From a bacterium (lineage in GTDB: Bacteria > Patescibacteriota > Minisyncoccia > Phycocordibacterales > 2-02-FULL-43-11): a stretch of DNA of 10,547 nucleotides. Position numbers and translations under genes: made by a program. The stretch lies in assembly GCA_021814895.1 (NCBI GenBank), contig JAKAHN010000015.1, positions 1 through 10,547 on the forward strand, read 5' to 3'. The notes under the pieces are model-generated. The model worked only from the letters and a program-made list of their open reading frames with translations, was not told where the DNA came from and ran no database searches. Of this stretch, positions 1 through 5,379 are shown piece by piece (the first letter of the stretch is position 1; every line of letters begins with the position of its first letter).

Positions 1-58
1 ATAGTGTCTCAGTGTCATTTTCAACCAACGCCTTGATCGCTGATTTCACCAGAGCCAT
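1..58 (-). CDS. Possible 5' end of a gene leaving the window (partial, uncertain)
   Basis: An ATG at 58 on the minus strand, preceded by an in-frame stop, opens a frame that leaves the window after 19 residues (MALVKSAIKALVENDTETL). The composition is soluble and helical and looks protein-like. There is no Shine-Dalgarno, but that is normal in this window. It would point the same way as the S1 gene upstream. It conflicts with the plus-strand reading 3-113, and so little is visible that neither strand can be settled from here. Confidence 0.3.
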   Translation of the reverse strand, partial: MALVKSAIKALVENDTETL

Positions 59-113
59 ATTCTTATGGTTTGCTTACGGTCTGAATTTTCTTGTGTACAT
101 ATTTAACCCTTGA
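3..113 (+). CDS. Possible 3' end of a membrane protein gene (partial, uncertain)
   Basis: A reading frame is open from the left edge to a TGA at 111-113 and gives 36 residues. The last part is strongly hydrophobic and aromatic (FLWFAYGLNFLVYIF), as expected for a C-terminal membrane helix. The strong plus-oriented terminator at 324-370 suits a plus-strand gene ending upstream and converging on the S1 gene, but it lies about 210 bases past the stop. The family is not recognised. A competing reading on the other strand (58 to 1) cannot be excluded; only one of the two is likely to be real. Confidence 0.33.
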   Translation, partial: SVSVSFSTNALIADFTRAIFLWFAYGLNFLVYIFNP

Positions 114-117
114 ACTT

Positions 118-292
118 GACTCCCAAGTTTTACCTCGTCCTATCCCCGTGGCAAGCCATTCCCTCGGATTACCTCGGCGGGGTATTAGGCGAGGCACCGG
201 GGAAAACTTTGTTGGATAGGAGCGAGCTCCGCTCGCTCTAATTATATGCGGTCATTCATCCCCGCCGCAAGCGGACGGGGTATTCTGACCGC
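118..292. repeat. G+C-rich hairpin cluster, REP-like
   Basis: No gene is convincing here, but the stretch is full of inverted repeats and visibly richer in G+C than its AT-rich flanks. GAGCGAGC/GCTCGCTC (220-238) is a perfect 8-bp stem with a 3-base loop. GCGGTCA/TGACCGC (248-254/286-292) encloses CCCCGCCGC/GCGGACGGGG (260-268/271-280), which pairs fully apart from one bulged A. TCCTATCC (139-146) pairs with GGATAGGA (214-221), and AAGTTTT (126-132) with AAAACTT (203-209); those two pairings cross each other. This resembles REP-type intergenic palindromes. A structured RNA is possible, but no tmRNA, RNase P or SRP signature was seen. Confidence 0.5.
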
Positions 293-323
293 TTCCAATA
301 AAATACACCAAAAAATATAATGA

Positions 324-375
324 GCAAACCAGCCCAAGTTTTGCTACTGCAAAACTTGGGCTGGTTTTTGTTTTT
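324..375 (+). terminator. Strong intrinsic terminator
   Basis: A perfect 17-bp stem (AACCAGCCCAAGTTTTG and its complement) with a 6-base loop CTACTG is followed on the plus strand by TTTGTTTTT. The T-rich tail makes it a textbook terminator for transcription arriving from the left. On the minus strand the stem is followed only by a delayed T run, so it may also slow transcripts leaving the S1 gene, less efficiently. Confidence 0.85.
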
Positions 376-381
376 CCTAAT

Positions 382-408
382 GCCTAGCGCCTAGAGCCTA
401 ACGCCTAT
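382..408. repeat. 7-bp tandem repeat (GCCTARM x4) over the S1 stop codon
   Basis: Four consecutive 7-base units read GCCTAGC, GCCTAGA, GCCTAAC and GCCTATT. The last unit contains the S1 stop codon (CTA at 405-407, TAG in sense). Seventeen bases, CTAGCGCCTAGAGCCTA (384-400), recur exactly in reverse complement at 4392-4408 over the stop codon of the HisRS-like gene. A relative lies in the bS21 leader. Confidence 0.75.
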
Positions 409-1529
409 TTTGCAACATAACTGAGCGTCATTTTCTGTTGCATCGGCTCAAATAAAGTAATTTTGAAATTGTAAGTTTTTCCAAGCTCCAAACTGGAATG
501 AAGTTTTTCTTCGGTGCCAAATTCGGAAATGTGAACCAGTCCGGCAACGCCCTCTTCAATTGAAGCCAACGCACCATGACGATTGAACTTTATAATAACA
601 GCCTTGACAATATCATCCTTCTTAAATTTCTTGGAAGCTTCCACCCACGGATTCGGCTTCAAGGCTTTAATTGAAAGCGACACCTTTCCATCTTTTACTT
701 CAATCACTTTAGCCTTGAGTTTATCTCCTACTTTAAAAATAGCTCGCGGATTTTCCACCAATCCCCAATCCATTTCTGAAATATGGACCAAACCTTCCAG
801 TCCCTCTTCAACCTTGAGGAATAAACCGAAATCAACAATACCGGTTACTTCTCCCGACACCTCGTCTCCAACCGCGTATTTGTTAACCAACTTTTCTTTA
901 TCTTTTTCTTCAAAAGTTTTTTCCGAGAAAATCAATTTATTCTCTTTTGGCGAAACAGAAATTACGGATAGATGCAATTTTTGACCAACAAGCTTCTTCA
1001 ATTCTTCAAAGATTTTATCTTTATCGCCATCAGCCACTCTTGGATAATGTTCAACCTTAAGTTGTGACGCTGGCAAAAAACCTGAAACCCCCTGCCATTC
1101 AACAATTAAACCTCCTTTGTTGGCTTCTTTTATCACAAGCTCCACTGACGTCTTTTCTTTCATCATTACTTCCGCTTCGTTCCAAACCATCGCCTGCCTC
1201 GCCTCCTTTAAAGATAACTCTACGTAACCATCTTCATTTTCAGGATCAACAATTTTTGCCGAGACATTATCGCCAACATTTATTTTTTTTATAATATCCT
1301 TTGCAAGAATGTACTCACGACCAAAAATTATACCCGTGCCGTGTGGTTGTAAATCTACAAATACTTTTCCACGATCAATATCAATTACCACCCCTTCAAC
1401 GATATCACCGAGATTTGGAATACCTTTCACCTGATTGACTAAAAGAGCCATTTGAGAATCTTTTTTCGGCTCTTTAGAAACTAAAACATCGCCTCTTTCA
1501 TCAACTTCTTCGTTAGTTACTGTTACCAT
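405..1529 (-). CDS. rpsA: Ribosomal protein S1 homologue, four S1 domains
   Basis: This 374-residue protein is built almost entirely of S1/OB-fold RNA-binding domains, at about residues 38-110, 126-204, 219-291 and 303-373. Domain 3 is the most canonical (VGDEVSGEVTGIVDFGLFLKV, then GLVHISEMDW, then VGDKLKAKVIEV). Domain 4 repeats the GLVHISE motif and domain 2 has GLIVEWQGVSGFLPASQL. S1 binds mRNA on the 30S subunit and helps initiation, which matters where genes lack Shine-Dalgarno sequences, as here. The protein is shorter than the six-domain enterobacterial form, in line with Gram-positive and CPR versions. The N-terminal 37 residues are acidic and unstructured. No ribosome binding site precedes the ATG. 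The stop codon is embedded in a 7-bp tandem repeat. Family confidence is high; equivalence to RpsA rather than another S1-repeat protein is inferred. Confidence 0.93.
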   Translation of the reverse strand: MVTVTNEEVDERGDVLVSKEPKKDSQMALLVNQVKGIPNLGDIVEGVVIDIDRGKVFVDLQPHGTGIIFGREYILAKDIIKKINVGDNVSAKIVDPENEDGYVELSLKEARQAMVWNEAEVMMKEKTSVELVIKEANKGGLIVEWQGVSGFLPASQLKVEHYPRVADGDKDKIFEELKKLVGQKLHLSVISVSPKENKLIFSEKTFEEKDKEKLVNKYAVGDEVSGEVTGIVDFGLFLKVEEGLEGLVHISEMDWGLVENPRAIFKVGDKLKAKVIEVKDGKVSLSIKALKPNPWVEASKKFKKDDIVKAVIIKFNRHGALASIEEGVAGLVHISEFGTEEKLHSSLELGKTYNFKITLFEPMQQKMTLSYVAK

Positions 1530-1610
1530 TTAATTTGTTTTGGCAGATTTCGCTTAAACTGAATCTTAAGGTAAAGCGAGGTTATTCTGACCAATATATA
1601 TATAACTTAT

Positions 1611-1630
1611 AAAAAACGGACTAACGTCCG
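1611..1630 (-). terminator. Short intrinsic terminator downstream of pth
   Basis: Read on the minus strand, CGGAC-GTTA-GTCCG forms a 5-bp G+C-rich stem followed directly by six T residues. It lies about 170 bases after the pth stop and before the S1 gene, so it probably separates the two transcripts. The stem is short, so strength is uncertain. Confidence 0.55.
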
Positions 1631-1671
1631 AATTAACAATACTTTACACTAACATTAAATTTTTGTCCACT

Positions 1672-1737
1672 CGGTAGTGAATTTTGGCATTGGCGTAGCC
1701 GTTTGCGCCACAGGCGCGATGCCAAAATCTACTACCG
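1672..1737. repeat. Imperfect inverted repeat, MITE-like or cruciform
   Basis: The left arm CGGTAGTGAATTTTGGCAT (1672-1690) matches the reverse complement of 1719-1737 at 17 of 19 positions. The 28-base centre is G+C-rich and contains a smaller TGGCG/CGCCA pairing (1691-1695/1706-1710). No T tract follows on either strand, so it is not a typical terminator. A dispersed palindromic repeat is the likeliest reading. Confidence 0.6.
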
Positions 1738-1802
1738 GGCATACACCCTTATATAACACAAAATGTATACAGAAAATTATAGTTTTTTAAAGAAACTAGC
1801 GA

Positions 1803-2429
1803 TTACAAGCTATTATACTTTCCCATCGCTTTCTCTCTTCCTTCTTCAACAATTATTGTTATCGCCTCAGAAACATTTTTACCAACCTTTTTTAAAACTT
1901 CCAGCTCAACCGGTTTAAACTTGTTTAAAATAAAATCACCGATAATTTTATCACCGGAAGGTTTTTTTAATTTCCCACTCGGAGTTACGGGACAAATGCC
2001 GACCCGAATCCGAACAAAGGCTTCGGTTTTGACCGCTTTAATAACAGACTCAACCCCTTTGTGTCCACCGGAACTTTTATTGAACGAAATTTTAAATTTC
2101 CCAAACGGAATATCTAGATCGTCATGAATAACAACAAGATTAGATACTTCGGTCTTCTTTTCTTTTCCTTTCCCCTGAATCTTAAATTTTAAATCTTTAA
2201 TCTTCTTAACTACCTCACCTGATTTGTTCATAAAAGTTTCAGGCTCCACCGCTAAAACTTTTTCTTTCCCAATTTTTCCAGCAGATATTAATGCGTTAAA
2301 CATTTTATCAAATTCTACTTCTGGAAAACTATTGTTCTTTATGAAAGCAGACAAAACCATTCTGCCCGTATTGTGGCGAGTCATATTATATTCTGAACCG
2401 GGATTGCCTAAACCGACGATGTAATTCAT
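1803..2429 (-). CDS. pth: Peptidyl-tRNA hydrolase
   Basis: The enzyme hydrolyses the ester bond of peptidyl-tRNAs released from stalled ribosomes, recycling tRNA in the cytoplasm. The family signatures are present: VGLGNPG (residues 5-11), Y14 and TRHN.G with catalytic His19, FMNKSGE (66-72), IHDDLD (101-106, with the Asp that orients the catalytic His), and GGHKG (121-125). The C-terminal DFILNKF block also fits. At 208 residues it is slightly longer than the usual ~190; the extra length is mostly a Lys-rich insertion at about residues 80-96. No Shine-Dalgarno precedes the ATG. It is divergent from lepB, with about 135 bases between the start codons. Confidence 0.96.
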   Translation of the reverse strand: MNYIVGLGNPGSEYNMTRHNTGRMVLSAFIKNNSFPEVEFDKMFNALISAGKIGKEKVLAVEPETFMNKSGEVVKKIKDLKFKIQGKGKEKKTEVSNLVVIHDDLDIPFGKFKISFNKSSGGHKGVESVIKAVKTEAFVRIRVGICPVTPSGKLKKPSGDKIIGDFILNKFKPVELEVLKKVGKNVSEAITIIVEEGREKAMGKYNSL

Positions 2430-2523
2430 AAATAATTAAAAAATAAAATTAAAATTTTGGATTGAGATTCAACTTTGAATTAATTTCTATCTTGATATTT
2501 GCATTTTACATTTGTTTTATATC

Positions 2524-2552
2524 TTGTGTCAACAACAATATCATACTACAAT
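2524..2552 (+). promoter_or_regulatory. Candidate promoter of lepB
   Basis: TACAAT at 2547-2552 matches the -10 consensus at 5 of 6 positions. A weak -35-like TTGTGT (2524-2529) lies exactly 17 bases upstream. Transcription would start near 2559, leaving a leader of only about 6 bases before the ATG at 2565. That supports the later lepB start over the ATG at 2499, which lies upstream of this promoter. Confidence 0.5.
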
Positions 2553-2564
2553 TATCGCAAACTT

Positions 2565-3158
2565 ATGGAAGAACAACCGAACGTGACAGAAAACATAAAC
2601 CCTCCTACAAGCGACAAGTGGTCGTTTCGCGAGTTCGTAAAATTTGCGGTCATCGCTGCAATAATAGTCTTGCCTATACGTTTTTTTATCGCCGAACCAT
2701 TTTTGGTGCGTGGCGATTCTATGGATGACACATTCAAAAACAACGACTACCTAATTGTTGAAAAAATAAGTTTGCGATTTAATCCGCCAAAACGAGGCGA
2801 CGTGGTCATATTCAGCTCACCAGTCGAACACAATCGTGATTTGATAAAAAGAATTATCGGCCTGCCGGGCGAAAAAGTGGAAATCAGCGACGCAAACGTC
2901 TTTATTACAAAAAAAGATGGAACCCGTTTTGAATTGCTAGAACCGTATATAAATAACCAACAATTGCTGAGCCAAAAAATTGACACCCGGCTCGGAGATG
3001 GTGAATACTTTGTTATGGGCGACAATCGACCTGTTAGTTATGATTCTCGCTATTGGGGTGTTTTACCGATAAAAGATATTATCGGGGAGCCTTTTCTCCG
3101 CTTATACCGATTTGGAGAAATTGGATTTTGGCCAGGAAATCATATATTCAGTAATTAA
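2565..3158 (+). CDS. lepB: Signal peptidase I
   Basis: This membrane-bound serine/lysine protease removes signal peptides from exported proteins. From the ATG at 2565 it has 197 residues. There is one N-terminal membrane segment (about residues 24-42), then the catalytic Ser52 in RGDSM, the Lys95 general base in DLIKRIIGLPGEKV, and the conserved box MGDNRPVSYDSRYWGVLP (151-168). The usual GDSM(x)PT reads GDSMDDT, so the conserved proline after the serine motif is replaced. An upstream in-frame ATG at 2499 would add 22 residues of AT-rich, non-conserved sequence and lies before the candidate promoter, so I reject it. The next gene starts 9 bases after the stop, suggesting cotranscription. Confidence 0.95.
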   Translation: MEEQPNVTENINPPTSDKWSFREFVKFAVIAAIIVLPIRFFIAEPFLVRGDSMDDTFKNNDYLIVEKISLRFNPPKRGDVVIFSSPVEHNRDLIKRIIGLPGEKVEISDANVFITKKDGTRFELLEPYINNQQLLSQKIDTRLGDGEYFVMGDNRPVSYDSRYWGVLPIKDIIGEPFLRLYRFGEIGFWPGNHIFSN

Positions 3159-3167
3159 TCTGACCTT

Positions 3168-4394
3168 ATGAAAAAAATAAAACCAAAAAAAATCGCACGG
3201 AAAAAACAAAAAAGGGCCGTAATCAAAAAAGGTCTTTGTCATGAAATCCTCTACAAAAATATGGATTGGGCCGCCGAAACAGCAGCCTACTTCGGTTTTA
3301 ATCCTTTACATTTCCCGGAAATCATAAAAGATGATAAAGACAAAGCTCTGGCCGTAGCAAAAGAAGACAGAGAAAAAATTACCGGGAATCTTCCAATTTT
3401 AAATTTGACGGAACGAATATCAATAATTCGCGATTATATCGAACAAAAAAAAGACAAAGAGCCTCAACCAATTCTAGCTTCCTACTCCCCAATCAACACA
3501 GACCTCAAGACTTTCAAATTTGGTCTGGAAATAATCGGCTCGGAAAAAAGCATCGCCGACGCTACGGTCATAAAAACAATATATGAAATTTTGAGAGAAA
3601 AAGAATCCGGACAAATGGTTGTCGTTATAAACAGTATGGGAGACCGCGAATCGTTCAGCCGCTTTGTCAGAGAGTTTATCGGCTACGTCAAAAAAAATCT
3701 GGATGATTTAAATCCGATCTGCCGACAAGATTTCAAAAAAAACCCTCTTTGCATTCTTTCTTGCGGACATGAAAAATGTATGAAGGTTTTTGAAAAAGGA
3801 CCAAAACCGATGAATGCCCTATCCGAACCAAGCCGAGTCCATTTTAAAGAAGTTTTGGAATATATTGAAATCCTCGACATTCCTTACAGAATAGAAAACT
3901 CTTTGGTAACCGACCGGTCTTTCGGCTGTCAGACAATCTTCAAAATAGTTTTGGAAGATGGTGATAATTGCAAAACCCTGGCTGCCGGCACGAGATATAA
4001 TATTTTGGCGCGAAAAATCGGTTTCAAAAAAGAACTGCCGGCCATTGGCGCGCGGATAGAGATAAAAGATTTCCACGGAAAAGCACCTTGCTCAAAAAAA
4101 ATAGAAAAGCCACTTGTCTGTTTCGTTCAAATCGGATTTGAAGCAAAATTGAAAAGTCTGCAAATTATTGAGATGCTTCGTGAAGCAAAAATCCCAACTT
4201 ACCAATCGCTCTCCCGTGACAAACTTTCCTCACAGCTCCAAATTGCTGAAAATATGAAAATCCCCTACACGATGATAATGGGCCAAAAAGAAGCTATGGA
4301 AAATTCGGTTATTGTCCGATGTATGGCCAATCGTTCCCAAGAAACTGTATTTTTGAACGAATTACCTAAATATTTGAAGAAAATACTCAAATAG
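3168..4394 (+). CDS. Histidyl-tRNA synthetase-like protein, catalytically degenerate
   Basis: These 408 residues follow the HisRS fold in order. After a Lys-rich tail (1-22) comes a class II-like region with TFKFGLEIIGSEKSIADATVI (about 115-135), matching the HisRS block that reads F.QFGVEIIG....ADAEVI. INSMGDRESFSRFVREF (154-170) and the NPLCILSCGHEKC segment (192-204) follow, and then a class II anticodon-binding domain (315-405). The catalytic parts are altered. The motif 2 FRxERP region is missing (ILASYSPINTD), the RGLDYYTRTVFE histidine-binding motif reads VTDRSFGCQTIFKI (247-260), and GGGRYD reads AAGTRYN (272-278). It is therefore probably not a working synthetase but a paralogue, comparable in principle to HisZ. 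Four cysteines (185, 195, 199, 204) could bind metal. It lies 9 bases after lepB. Function unknown. Confidence 0.85.
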   Translation: MKKIKPKKIARKKQKRAVIKKGLCHEILYKNMDWAAETAAYFGFNPLHFPEIIKDDKDKALAVAKEDREKITGNLPILNLTERISIIRDYIEQKKDKEPQPILASYSPINTDLKTFKFGLEIIGSEKSIADATVIKTIYEILREKESGQMVVVINSMGDRESFSRFVREFIGYVKKNLDDLNPICRQDFKKNPLCILSCGHEKCMKVFEKGPKPMNALSEPSRVHFKEVLEYIEILDIPYRIENSLVTDRSFGCQTIFKIVLEDGDNCKTLAAGTRYNILARKIGFKKELPAIGARIEIKDFHGKAPCSKKIEKPLVCFVQIGFEAKLKSLQIIEMLREAKIPTYQSLSRDKLSSQLQIAENMKIPYTMIMGQKEAMENSVIVRCMANRSQETVFLNELPKYLKKILK

Positions 4395-4434
4395 GCTCTA
4401 GGCGCTAGACTTTAGGAAAAGCTAAAAATGTGAA

Positions 4435-4473
4435 AGAAGTCATACTTCTCTTGCAATTTGAAGTATGACTTCT
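4435..4473. repeat. Perfect 14-bp stem-loop after the HisRS-like gene
   Basis: AGAAGTCATACTTC (4435-4448) and GAAGTATGACTTCT (4460-4473) are exact complements with an 11-base loop. No T tract follows on either strand, so it does not look like a classical terminator. It may stabilise the 3' end of the lepB-HisRS-like transcript or form the core of the surrounding repeat element. Confidence 0.75.
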
Positions 4474-4572
4474 GAAATGTGTCTAAAATTAGTAGCAGAG
4501 CGCAGAAATTGGTGGGTTATTCAAAAATTTGCATATTTATAAATAATTTGTTAATCTTTAGACGCGCTTGCT

Positions 4573-4578
4573 TATAAT
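4573..4578 (+). promoter_or_regulatory. Candidate -10 box for the bS21 gene
   Basis: A perfect TATAAT lies 29 bases upstream of the bS21 ATG. A TTGTTA at 4548-4553 is a possible -35 but the spacer is 19 bases, longer than ideal. The predicted leader (from about 4585) consists of the CTAGCGCTAAACGCC repeat, with no ribosome binding site. Confidence 0.5.
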
Positions 4579-4607
4579 CTAAAATCTAGCGCTAAACGCC
4601 TAAATCT

Positions 4608-4850
4608 ATGATAATCAATATAGAAGTTGAAAAGACCGGGACCGAAACGAACGCCAATCTTCTCAGGCGTTTTTCAAAACGTGTTCAGGGAGCGGGAATT
4701 ATCCAGAAAGTGAAAGGTATGCGCTATAAAGACAGAAATCAATCTAAGTATAAAATTAAAATAAAAACCTTAGATTCCATAAAAAGACGAAAAGAAGTTG
4801 AAAAATTGATCAAACTTGGAAAAATGTCTCCAAGGAATGAGCGGAAATAA
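4608..4850 (+). CDS. rpsU: Small ribosomal subunit protein bS21
   Basis: This 80-residue, strongly basic protein belongs to the bS21 family. It binds the 30S subunit near the 3' end of 16S rRNA and the anti-Shine-Dalgarno region and takes part in initiation. The N-terminal IEVEKTGTETNANLLRRF and the following KRVQGAGII segment align with the typical bS21 core, which has the K..E....LLRRFkr.v.r.Gi pattern, and the rest is a Lys/Arg-rich helix. The version ending in EKLIKLGKM is the style I associate with CPR genomes. There is no Shine-Dalgarno, and the leader is made of a short repeat also found at two gene ends. It is followed by ybeY after 78 bases, placing two 16S rRNA-linked functions side by side. 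Confidence 0.9.
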   Translation: MIINIEVEKTGTETNANLLRRFSKRVQGAGIIQKVKGMRYKDRNQSKYKIKIKTLDSIKRRKEVEKLIKLGKMSPRNERK

Positions 4851-4928
4851 ATATTTTATCTTTGAGTAATTAGATTCTTTTCGCTTAAAACTAAAAAGTA
4901 ACGCGGTCAAAAAAGATAATTCTTCTCA

Positions 4929-5336
4929 ATGCAAACAAATTTTGCCGTAACTAAAACTATTAAAGAAAAGCCGTTTGTTTCGCTATTTCTCAAGCGAAAC
5001 AAACGGCTTTTCCCTAAAATGAAAAACGTTGTTCTCGGAACAAAATACAACCTGAGTTTGACGTTTATAGGAGAAAAAAGAATCCGCTCGCTTAATAAAA
5101 CTTACAGAGGAAAAAATCGCGCCACTGATATTCTCTCTTTTCCTTTATCAAAAAACGAAGGTGAGATTTTTATAAATTTTGATCGCGCCAAAGTGGAAGC
5201 GAAAAAATTCAGCAGAGAAATGACAAATTTTATTTTATTTCTATTTATCCACGGCCTCTGCCATTTGAAAGGTATGCGACATGGTAGTACAATGGAGGGT
5301 GAAGAGCGAAAATATCGCAAGCGTTTTAACATCTGA
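4929..5336 (+). CDS. ybeY: Endoribonuclease YbeY (rRNA maturation factor)
   Basis: YbeY is a zinc-dependent single-strand endoribonuclease involved in 16S rRNA 3' end processing and ribosome quality control. The zinc motif HxxxHxxGxxH is complete: HGLCHLKGMRH with His108, His112 and His118, followed by the usual GSTME. Upstream, LNKTYRGKNRATDILSFPL (55-73) matches the conserved YR....TD.LSFP block. At 135 residues it is slightly short. Residues 13-28 (EKPFVSLFLKRNKRLF) are encoded by a perfect 19-bp palindrome, so part of the N-terminus may be an inserted repeat or a regulatory stem. MKNVVLGTKY from Met31 is a conceivable alternative start, but the family normally has residues before this point. 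It ends in TGA, 43 bases before ftsA. Confidence 0.93.
   Translation: MQTNFAVTKTIKEKPFVSLFLKRNKRLFPKMKNVVLGTKYNLSLTFIGEKRIRSLNKTYRGKNRATDILSFPLSKNEGEIFINFDRAKVEAKKFSREMTNFILFLFIHGLCHLKGMRHGSTMEGEERKYRKRFNI
4965..5012. repeat. Perfect 19-bp palindrome inside the ybeY coding sequence
   Basis: GAAAAGCCGTTTGTTTCGC (4965-4983) and GCGAAACAAACGGCTTTTC (4994-5012) are exact complements around a 10-base loop TATTTCTCAA. The element lies 36 bases into the ybeY frame and keeps it open for 16 codons. It ends in TTTT but then CCC, so it is at best a weak terminator. Confidence 0.9.
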
Positions 5337-5379
5337 CCTATCATTTTTACTTTTAACTTTTTATTTTTAACTTTCTAAT

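Larger units (their letters stand above)
1530..1802. other. Gap between pth and the S1 gene
   Basis: No open frame of coding character was found in these 273 bases. The gap holds a minus-strand terminator (1611-1630), a 19-bp imperfect inverted repeat (1672-1737) and an alternating TA stretch at about 1594-1603. It presumably also carries the S1 promoter, which I could not assign with confidence. Confidence 0.6.
4392..4602. repeat. Intergenic element with terminal inverted repeats (MITE-like)
   Basis: The 25 bases at 4392-4416 (starting TAGGCTCTAGGCGCTAGA) match the reverse complement of 4578-4602 at 19 positions. They therefore flank almost the whole gap between the HisRS-like gene and bS21. 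A perfect internal hairpin sits at 4435-4473. The left arm includes the HisRS-like stop codon TAG (4392-4394), and the right arm forms the bS21 leader. No transposase or target duplication is visible, so a mobile origin is only inferred. Confidence 0.45.

Noticed and set aside
118..292. tmRNA, RNase P RNA or SRP RNA
   Set aside because: None of their conserved core sequences is present; only generic hairpins are seen.
382..408. CRISPR-like array
   Set aside because: The repeated units are only 7 bases with no spacers, and no cas genes are near.
583..984. Plus-strand frame inside the S1 gene
   Set aside because: Antisense shadow of a clear four-domain S1 protein, low-complexity Ser/Thr-rich.
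2499..2564. Upstream start for lepB at 2499
   Set aside because: It adds 22 AT-derived residues not typical of the family and lies before the candidate promoter; the ATG at 2565 gives a normal N-terminus.
4435..4473. Intrinsic terminator call for the HisRS-like gene
   Set aside because: The stem is perfect but no T run follows on either strand, so I list it only as a stem-loop.
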